From Cryptomeria japonica (Eukaryota; Streptophyta; Pinopsida; Cupressales; Cupressaceae): a DNA stretch of 64,000 nucleotides. Shown here piece after piece: positions 56,091 through 64,000 of the stretch (positions are counted from its first letter, which is position 1; each line of letters opens with the position of its first letter). Under the pieces are notes generated by a model. The model saw only the letters and a program-made list of their open reading frames with translations. It was not told the DNA's origin and ran no database searches. A program made the translations under genes and the position numbers. The stretch spans positions 185,357,770 through 185,421,769 of the forward strand of contig NC_081406.1 in NCBI RefSeq assembly GCF_030272615.1. Direction: 5' to 3'.

Positions 56091-57937
56091 GTGGTATAAA
56101 AAGTTTTCCCTTTCTTTAAAAAAAAAAGAAGTTTCACAGACAGAGAAATAAATGTGAAGTTTTACATATGTATATATATTTATATCTTTATATATATACA
56201 TATATATACACATTTAAGAAATCTATATATATATATTTAAAACCTTTTTGAATCATGCAAAAATTATTAAAATATTGACAACATGATAATAGGGCAAAAT
56301 TTCTTTTATTTACTTTAAACAATCTGTTTATATTTTCTTTTTCTTTTCTAAAATCACTTAAAGTAGATTCTCAAAACTGGCAGATTTAAATAAGCATTTC
56401 TTTTTCTATTGAAAATCTATTTGCTAACTTTAGAGATGGATTATTAACTCTAGATTTAGTTATTGCAAATAAATAATGTGACAGAGTTTAATAAATTTAT
56501 TACTTTACTCATTTCTATTATTATACTATGCATAAGGAGATAAAATGATCTTTTATTTTCAAAACTAACATGCATACAACCAATATTATTTCATTAACTA
56601 TAGGAACTTAATCCAAAGATAAACATTTCATTTTGCAACAAAATAATACTTAATAAAAAAATAATGCATTTCTTTAAAGTGTATTTAAAATACAATATAG
56701 CCAAGAATACAAATGGGTGAGATATCCAACTAGCCTCTCATTTCTATTAAATGAGGACTTTAAATAAAATGAATGCATTTCTTTTTAAAAAATAAATATA
56801 ACATATAGTTCTTCCTTTATATTGCTGCAACTAAAATATGGTATTCCATTCCTTAATCCTTTTCTACAAATCAAGTAAAACCAACAACTTCCAAACTGGT
56901 TTTTCTCTTTTCTTTCCTAGCAACCTGCAAATAAAGCATAAGGTTTTGACCATGGAGTCCTCACCTCCCAGCCTAGGCTTACTAGAAGCCACCCCTGAGC
57001 TTGGAGAACCAAGCCCTAGATAGGTTACACACATGCAAACACTTTCCCAACCAAGGCTACACTCCATCACAAAATGTGTTGATTTTACATCGGTGGTAGT
57101 GGACCAAATACCCTGAGGAGACTGCAAGAATGGTAGAACACAATGCCACCTCATGGAAAACAAATTTATTTCATAAGATCATTAACCCCACATTCCTTAT
57201 GGCCCCCAAGGCATTCATGCCATACTTTCTCCCCTTATGACCCCCAAATGCACAAACCAGGCCATGCAGCAAGGGTCACAAATACACCCCTTGAGTTCGC
57301 TCTCATAAGGGAGTCTATCACTCTAGGGTTGTCAAACTTATACCACCCGCAATACCATCCTACTCTCCCAAGAGTAGAAGGCCTTGGTTACTCCCAAAAC
57401 ATAGAAAATGCATACAAGAAAATAAAAGATAGATCACATAATAACAATTTTCACAAAAGAAAATACAAGAGAATCACTTTCACATACAACCAAACTTTCC
57501 AACATAGACATGCAATGTAAAAAGCAAAGAGATGAACCAACCTTCAATCTGCCCAAAGGTATGCTAGAACTAGTTTGAGGATGAGCAGCCCCAAATCCAC
57601 AATCCTCCCTTCTACAATTAGTTAAATTTCGAATCCAAAAACTAACTTTTCAAAATTGCATAGTCTCCAAAAATAGAGAGTGGGTGATTACCCACAAAAT
57701 CTCTCATTCTTGCCTAAGAAGACCTCAGTGAGAGTTCTCATAAGTTTATAAAACTGAAAAAGGAAAAAGTAAGAAAAAGATCAAAAAGGATCTCTCATCA
57801 AAAGGGAAGGTTATCTAACCTAGATGGCACCTTCTAATTTTGAATTTTCCAACATCTTAGAAAACCCACTTTTTGGGGTGACTAAACAATCACATGGGAG
57901 TAGACACATGCCTAAAAATACTCCTAACCCATAGTAT
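55986..57937. other. AT-rich and mixed stretch without recognised gene
   Basis: Includes the 56057-56088 AT run. The part 57000-57930, read on the minus strand, has an LTR-like appearance (TATA-like tataaac near 57750; gggtaatcacccac inverted repeat near 57687), but no second copy or primer site is visible. The small ORFs (up to 125 codons at 57143) match nothing I know. Confidence 0.4.
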
Positions 57938-59197
57938 TGTAGACACCTAAAAATGGTCAACGCTTGCGGAGTCATACTTTAACATTTGCGCATTGCCTTA
58001 TTTTAGGGTTTTTGCATCGCATTAACATTTATCCTATGTCACGCACTTGGTCTTTATCATTTGTGAGCATCGAGTCTTTCTTCTGCATTCTTCAATCATC
58101 TTGCTTTCGAATTTGGTCTAGTCGACAATAATTTTCAGTCATGATTTTGATCAATCCTATCTTGTCGCATCAATGTGCATGCTCATTTTGGACATCGTCA
58201 ATTTTGTCATCTTGCGATAAATTTATCATCGATCGTCGTCATCATGTCAATTTCGATCAATTAGTCATTGTTCCTCATCAATTAGCACATTTTTCAATCA
58301 AATCATTTATCAATTCAAAATTATGATCAAATCGAATCGGCATTAATTATCTTTTGTCAAGACCTAATTGTCATCTTTGCATTTCTAATTCATCTTCCAA
58401 GGTTTTATGATTTATTCATTTAATCTTGTTTGGCATTTTCCCTCTAGGTTAAATAATTTATTTATTTATCCTAAGTCTTCTTGTCACAATTAAATGTTTA
58501 TTTAATTGGCTAATTAATTTCCTCCTATTTTTGTAAATTAATTAATGAATGAGAAATTATTAATTAATTTACCTAATTTTCATCAATTTCCTAATTTCCA
58601 AGTCATCATTTCCAACTTAATTTTCTAATTTCTCCTAAATTCCTAAATGTCTATTTCTATTTTCAAAATCTTGTCATAAGTCCTTGCATAGCAATTTGTC
58701 ATAAATTGTCATAAATCATCATAAGTCCTTGCATAGCAATTTGTCATTTTTGCTATTCTTGATTTGAATTTCTATTCGAATCACTATCATGCTAATTTGA
58801 TCATTTCTCCAATTTATCTATAAATTGGATGAATTTCTTCAATCAAAATCCCCTGATCCCTGGTAATTACTTTGTCAAAATAATCGCTTTGTCAAAACAA
58901 TCACATTTCGAGTACTCTTGCGCCATAATCTTGTCTATTTGCTTTCATCTCATGTGTATGCACTTGAAGGTGAGATCCACAAACAAAGGCTATTTGGAGA
59001 GGAAAGAAGAACAATGGAGCCGCATGAAGGAAGCATTCGGATCTACATTTGGTTTGCATAGTATTTAGTTTTGAATGTTTTGTCTTTATGTCTTTATTGA
59101 ATGTGTTTAGGATAGATCATTACATTTAAGATTTCATGATTGAGCTAATGATTAGTTTCATATTGTTTGTGATGATTTACCAATTTCCTATGCTACA
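57938..59197 (+). repeat. 5' LTR of Tat-like element H
   Basis: TGTAGACACCTAAAAATGG to cctatgctaca (59197), about 1.26 kb, TATA box tataaat at 58819-58825. It has a central tract of taattaat and tcatcattt words. It is followed directly by a presumed primer binding region. The 3' LTR lies beyond the window. Confidence 0.65.
58819..58825 (+). promoter_or_regulatory. TATA box of element H LTR
   Basis: Tataaat in tctataaattgg, the same context as elements F and G. It is about 880 bases into the LTR. Confidence 0.55.
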
Positions 59198-59221
59198 TTA
59201 ATTGGTGAACCTGACGTGAAC
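59198..59221 (+). promoter_or_regulatory. Presumed primer binding region of element H
   Basis: ttaattggtgaacctgacg follows the LTR end. It is not the methionine initiator tRNA site used by the Copia elements here. The exact tRNA cannot be named without comparison. Confidence 0.4.
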
Positions 59222-61205
59222 ACTAACCATCTGACCCCTTAACTGTGTTTTTGAGTTGATTTGCAGGTCAAAAACCCAAAATTAGGGTAGTGCAGGGTTT
59301 TCTGGGGACTTCTGCACCTGTGTAAGATAACTTGTGCTTGTGTTAAGCATTTTACGCTTGTGTAAAGTCCAGAAACAGAGGTAAAAATGCAGTGTTTTAC
59401 TTGAAAATTGTTTGTTTTGCATTCTTTTTTCTGCTTTTTGGTTTTTGGTACTGATTCTCTATGCAGCACCTTGGCATACGCATGGCAAAGACAAACAAAT
59501 GAAACTACTAACACATTTTTTTGCAGGTTCAATAGTCAAAGACCAAACAAATCAAACTCCTAACTTAGTGATTTTGCAGGTTGCCTTGGACTACAACTAA
59601 ACCTTGTGTTTGCAATTAATTTTTAGGCACCTAGTGATTTCTAAATAGGATGGAATGAATGTATGTTTTCTTTTATTGTTGAGCTTGACATTGGAGTAGG
59701 AGAGTATGCTCTCATCCTTCTTAGGGTGATCAGAAATCCAGATCTTCGATACCATGCTTATTGTTTTGATTGTTTGCCACCTTTAGAGGGCCTGCCTTCC
59801 CGACCATTTGCTTTTGCAAGCAAGGGAACATCGTGAGAAGGGAATGACTCAAAGTGAGTATGGCTAGAATACCTTGGCATTCTAACTCACTATAAAAAAA
59901 TACCCGATGAGTGAAAGCTTTGAAGGAAGGGTTACGTGGGAATTGTAGTTACTTGGGAAGTGATGACCCTTGAACTCTTTCTCATATCAACATCTAAGTA
60001 GGACCTCATGGTCTAAATCATGCTTGCGCGACTAAATTTGTTTGGTATCTTGATGGGCTTAATGTCTCAATCACACTTGCGTGACATCAAGGAGTAACGC
60101 TTAACAAAAATCCTGACTAAACACCTTGTTTTTAGAGGCCAAAAACCCTTCTAGTTGCTTGAGAAGGACAAGTTTGGATACTTGGAAGAGATACTAAGTT
60201 TTCCATGGGGAGATTTCCATGGGGACTGATGCTTGGCTGCCCTGAGAAGTGAGTGTTGTGGAGGGGAGCCCGTGGGGTCAAGCATCTATGTATTCTCCTT
60301 GAATCCCATAACAAGTCTACCTCTCAAGTAGCTAATTTCCTTGCCTACCATAAGAAATGTGTGAATGAGCATGATTGTATTGAGTCTAAGTTGAAATATC
60401 TTGTCTTCTTTGCTTGTCAAAAGTTGAATTGCATATCATTTCAAAAACAAGGCAAATTGATTCAAAACAAGGTTAAATATAAGAACATTTCATCCAACAA
60501 AGTTCAAGAAACACCTTCAAACATGGTTGTCAAACATTTTTCAAAATCTTGTCTCATCATTCATGTCACTTAGATTTAGGTTTGTCTTAGGTTTACATTT
60601 TGCAAATTCATTGTCAATTACCAAGGTTAAGTTTCACCTAGGTCATACTCCTTTGCATATCAATAAGGGTCATCCATTTGCATGTGTCCTCTTGCATTAA
60701 AGTCATACGATTGTCATACATTCATATTTGCATACCCTAGGTCTCTTCATTAAGCTTAGGTCATTATCATATCATATTAGGGTCACTTGCATAGTAATTG
60801 TCCCTTTGCATATAGTGTCAAAACTAGGTTTTGTCATACTTGAGTAATCCAAATCTTTGATAAACCCTAAGTCATTGTTAGGAAGTCTAGACCTTATCAA
60901 ACCTTTTGTCCTTTTGTCATCAATGTCATTTCATCAAACCTAGCTTAGTATCCAAGCATATAGGGGAGACATTGTCATTTTGTCCTTTTGTCACTTGGTC
61001 CTTTTGTCCTTTGAGGTCTAGGCATCATTTCAATTTCCTAAGGGTTTCTCTTTTAGATTGGCATTCCAAAAAGTTTGTCAAAATCTTTAAAAAAAACAAA
61101 ATAACATAGGTTGCATTCTTGCCATAGATTGCATTTCCATCTGTTTAGTTTGCATTTAGTTGCATATCATACATCATCCTTTAAAAATTCCATTGCAATA
61201 GTGAC
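59222..61205 (+). mobile_element. Long leader of element H
   Basis: 2 kb with no credible ORF. 59785-60010 resembles element F's leader block 17410-17720. The sequence before 61206 holds tagtgac, so the ATG there is the first one in its frame. The 60600-61100 part is rich in ggtcattNN and tttgtc words. Confidence 0.55.
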
Positions 61206-63350
61206 ATGTCTATTGAAATAAGGTTCCAAGCACCAATGATGCAACAAAGTTTGACATATCAACCGACAATGCAATCGAATTTTAATCCAAGGCAATCACA
61301 ATTATATCCAACCCAACAACAAGGCAATATTGATCAAACTTTTTATGATGAAACAAGTCTCCAAATACAAAAACTAGAGGAGAAACTAGCTCAAGAAAAT
61401 GAGATTTTGGAACAAAGAGTGAAAAACATTGAGAAGAATAGATCACAAATGTCCAAAATGTTTCAAAAATTTCCAGGTCGAAATCTAAAGATTGAGCCAA
61501 TTGATGTAAGATCTCTTCTTGAACGATCAGACATACCAGCTCTCCTCTCCCAAATAGAGATGATGAAACAATTTCAAGAAAGGAGACAACATCAACAACA
61601 ACATTATGTGTCTCCACAACAAGAACAAGAAGGTGTTTACTATCAATTAGATTTTCAACCAATACAACCAATGGTTCAACCAATTGTTCAACATATACAA
61701 CCAATACAACCAATGGTCCAATTTCAACAATATGTCCAACCAACTATACAATGTCCACAAATAGTTCAACCAATGGTGGAATATCAACAAGTTCAATCAA
61801 CATATCAATGTCAAGAACCACAACCAAACATTCAAAAACAAAGGTTGCAGCACACACCAACCCAAGTTTCAAACATGTCAGAACAATTGAACCAAGTCCA
61901 ATATCAAAACATGACATCAAACCAAAAACAAGTTCAAATTCCAGATACAACTATGTCAAAACCTCGAAAGAAAGGTGGCTTTATTGCAAGGCTCTTAAGG
62001 AACCTACCAAGTGAGTTCTTTGAGGAAGATCAAGATAATACACTTATGTCTAGCAATGCCTCATCCCCTCACAAACAAATTGACTCTCTAGTGGCATCTA
62101 TCCCTACACCTTTAGAGGTTTCCCAAGAACCTTCCATATTGTCCCCATCAAACAATACACCTAAGGATGCAATTACCCAAGGGCTATCCATAATTGATTG
62201 CCAAGATAATCCAATTCATGATGCACATCCTTGTCATGTTTTAGAAATACAAGACCCAATGCAACCATGCACTTTATTGCCATTACTTGTTTTAGAGGAC
62301 CCCATTCGAAGTCCCTCTTCCTCATGTTCAAGCATTGATTCCTTGTCAGAATCCATCACAAATGTTCAAAGTGCATTTCCTTCATGCCAAAACATTGATT
62401 CCTTGTCAGTATCCTCCATGCATATCCAAAGTCCAACCCCATGTCAAGAGGATAATTTAGAGCATGAAGAAAGATGTCTTAAAATAGATCAAGATCACAA
62501 TCTCGAAACCTTATCATCCCATCCAATTGTTGAACAGGATCCCATTTTCCCAGACACTCATGATGATTCCCCTATTCTTGTCCATCCTATCCAAATTCCT
62601 ATTGACACTCCATTCCCTGAGCAAGATCAAGATATCCCAGTCCATCCAATCCCAAACGATCCCTTTTCATTTCATGAACATAATGTCCTTTCAAATCCCA
62701 TTGTCATTCCACTTCCTAAGAAAGAACAATATATCCCTTCCATCCTTTCCGATGATTCCATTAAAAGTCAAGAGAAAAGCACCTTTAAAGAGGATTCCAA
62801 TGATCTTCTTCCTTGTCAAGATCAAATTATTCCTTTAAATCCTCCACAAGATCCACTTGTTCCTCCATCTCCTTGTCTTAATGCTCCATATACACTCCAA
62901 GATTGTATTTCTTTTGATGATCCCATTATTTCTCCCATTCCATCTCTTGAAGAGTCTGTCATTGAACCATGTCCACAATATGATCCTAGTCCCCCTCACG
63001 ATCCTAATCCCACTCATGATTCTAATGTGTCAATGCAAGATGTTCATGAACCCTCGACATGCATAATGGGTTCTTCCACTTTGGTGCAATCCGATCCACT
63101 TCAAGATCTCATCATTTCTCTCATATCATATCCACCTCATAATGGACTTGCGTCTTCTTCCCAAAGAAAAGAGTATCCTACAAGTCAAGATATTCATAAA
63201 GGTAAAGGAGTAGACCTTCATGAGAAAGAACCCCTCCATATCAAAGAAGATCTTAAGGGTCATGTCTACACAACTCACTCTCAAGACATTGGTATCCCTC
63301 CGCAAAATCAAAATGTACACCTTCCCCATCATACTTTCCATCCATCTTAG
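61206..63350 (+). CDS. 714-codon Gln/Pro-rich ORF of element H, function unknown
   Basis: Uninterrupted from 61206 to 63350. Residues 45-90: charged coiled coil (K-L-E-E-K-L-A-Q-E-N-E-I-L-E-Q-R-V). 95-125: Leu-rich segment (D-V-R-S-L-L-E-R-S-D-I-P-A-L-L). 125-235: Gln-rich with Q-P-I-Q-P-M-V-Q repeats. About 255: basic K-P-R-K-K-G-G-F-I-A-R-L-L-R, a possible nucleic-acid or membrane-binding patch. 270-690: Pro/Ser/Asp-rich, disordered, with D-P-I and I-D-S-L-S repeats. No enzyme motif and no standard gag domain. Its place between leader and the expected gag recalls the extra first ORF of Ogre/Tat elements, but that is inference. The frame seems to continue past the stop after a one-base shift (next feature). 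Confidence 0.6.
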   Translation: MSIEIRFQAPMMQQSLTYQPTMQSNFNPRQSQLYPTQQQGNIDQTFYDETSLQIQKLEEKLAQENEILEQRVKNIEKNRSQMSKMFQKFPGRNLKIEPIDVRSLLERSDIPALLSQIEMMKQFQERRQHQQQHYVSPQQEQEGVYYQLDFQPIQPMVQPIVQHIQPIQPMVQFQQYVQPTIQCPQIVQPMVEYQQVQSTYQCQEPQPNIQKQRLQHTPTQVSNMSEQLNQVQYQNMTSNQKQVQIPDTTMSKPRKKGGFIARLLRNLPSEFFEEDQDNTLMSSNASSPHKQIDSLVASIPTPLEVSQEPSILSPSNNTPKDAITQGLSIIDCQDNPIHDAHPCHVLEIQDPMQPCTLLPLLVLEDPIRSPSSSCSSIDSLSESITNVQSAFPSCQNIDSLSVSSMHIQSPTPCQEDNLEHEERCLKIDQDHNLETLSSHPIVEQDPIFPDTHDDSPILVHPIQIPIDTPFPEQDQDIPVHPIPNDPFSFHEHNVLSNPIVIPLPKKEQYIPSILSDDSIKSQEKSTFKEDSNDLLPCQDQIIPLNPPQDPLVPPSPCLNAPYTLQDCISFDDPIISPIPSLEESVIEPCPQYDPSPPHDPNPTHDSNVSMQDVHEPSTCIMGSSTLVQSDPLQDLIISLISYPPHNGLASSSQRKEYPTSQDIHKGKGVDLHEKEPLHIKEDLKGHVYTTHSQDIGIPPQNQNVHLPHHTFHPS

Positions 63351-64000
63351 GTCCTTATATTCCTTCATCCTCTATGCAAGGTCAGTAAAGGCACACATCC
63401 TTAAGTAAATTTCATCAATCCAAAAGAAGTCCATTTCATTCATATCCATCCATGCATTCCTTTCCCCCTCCAAGCAATTTGGATGCCAAGTATAAAAGTC
63501 ATAAGTCTAGCAATCCACATGTATTCAAGGATCAATATGTCCAATATAATCGACATGTCAAAACAAAGAATAATATGACCTATAAAGAAAAAAATATATC
63601 CAAAAGGCCACAAAGGCCCACTGAGCAAAATAAAGCAAAGTCAAAATCTATATGGGTTCCTAAATCCCTTGTGCAAGCAATGCACTCCAAGGAACCACAA
63701 AAGCATGAAAAATCAAAAACCATGTGGATCCCTAAGCGGCTCCTTGAAGCACAAAAGCCTAAAGAAACATCCAACTTGGCATCCAAAATTTCTATTCCTC
63801 CATCCAACCCTCTCAAATTTGTTCCTCCATCACCTTCTTCATCCGTTTTGGGCCCTTATGTCCCAAAATACCAAGCCTTTCCTCCGTCAAAATCTCAATA
63901 TCCAAAATACATCTTTCCTCCATCGGTCCATCACCCCTCAAGGTGTGTGCCAATGTCGATCTTGCCAACATTTCCATCCACTGAAGCCCAATTCTTCCAA
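63332..64000 (+). pseudogene. Continuation of the element H ORF after a frameshift, cut by window end
   Basis: From about 63332 another plus frame reads Y-F-P-S-I-L-G-P-Y-I-P, then a stop at 63386 (TAA, likely from CAA), then stays open to the window end. It contains repeated W-V/I-P-K motifs (S-I-W-V-P-K-S-L-V-Q-A and T-M-W-I-P-K-R-L-L-E-A) and V-L-G-P-Y-V-P-K, which echoes I-L-G-P-Y-I-P across the break. This supports one long ancestral ORF of more than 920 codons with a single frameshift near 63330. Basic, Ser/Pro-rich, no known domain. Confidence 0.5.

Noticed and set aside
55700-56137. 145-codon minus-strand ORF
   Set aside because: It arises from the GC-rich island joined to a TA microsatellite (poly Tyr-Ile and Pro-rich); no domain, no conserved start.
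61282-61743. 153-codon minus-strand ORF opposite the Gln-rich ORF
   Set aside because: It is a shadow of the repetitive caa/cca codons on the plus strand; Val/Leu-rich product without any motif.
1-64000. Host protein-coding gene, tRNA, rRNA or CRISPR array
   Set aside because: All sizeable ORFs are explained by retroelements or composition; no cloverleaf, rRNA core word or spaced palindromic repeat array was seen.

Overview
The window is nuclear DNA from a large-genome seed plant. A gymnosperm (conifer or relative) fits best, judging from the LTR types, the very decayed Ty3/Gypsy elements of the Tat lineage and the absence of compact genes; this is inference, because no host marker gene is present. 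I see no convincing host gene, rRNA, tRNA or CRISPR array. Almost everything is nested and broken LTR retrotransposons plus two small non-LTR insertions.

Layout. 1-4212: a Gypsy array reading 3' internal end - LTR - gag - 3' internal end - LTR (element A); its gag is the only long uninterrupted classical retroelement ORF here. 4216-10136: a minus-strand Copia-type element (B) whose pol is replaced by a ~1,100-codon ORF of unknown function. 10137-12470: a Copia pol fragment (C), then an LTR-like stretch on the minus strand (12471-13240). 13652-15793: LTR and first ORF of another Gypsy-like element (I). 15794 to about 39000: a Tat-lineage Gypsy element (F) with LTR, long leader, gag, G-patch motif, RT, two RNase H domains, integrase, and an antisense plant-mobile-domain gene in its 3' part. 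F is interrupted in RT by a SINE-like dimer (21992-22363), and in integrase by a TIR transposon (24360-25001) and a large Copia element E (25075-34488, TSD agaac). E itself carries a solo LTR (K, 28511-29607). About 39063-54226: a second Tat element (G) with a triplicated G-patch segment, RT, two RNase H domains, integrase and 3' LTR. G is split by a full-length Copia element D (44019-51425, TSD gatca). 54227-57937: AT-rich uncharacterised repeat with TA microsatellites and one sharp GC-rich island. 57938-64000: start of a third Tat-like element (H) with LTR, leader and a nearly intact 714-codon Gln/Pro-rich ORF, cut by the window end.

How it fits together. C, D and B's gag keep one reading frame and are killed mostly by in-frame stops of the kind made by cytosine deamination (CAG to TAG, CGA to TGA, TGG to TGA), as expected for long-methylated elements. 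F and G are older and also carry frameshifts. The nesting gives a relative order: F before SINE, MITE and E; E before K; G before D; C before B. The most interesting items are the LTR-promoter/gag fusion in A, the unknown ORF in B, the antisense plant-mobile-domain gene, the triplicated G-patch segment in G, and the large ORF in H.
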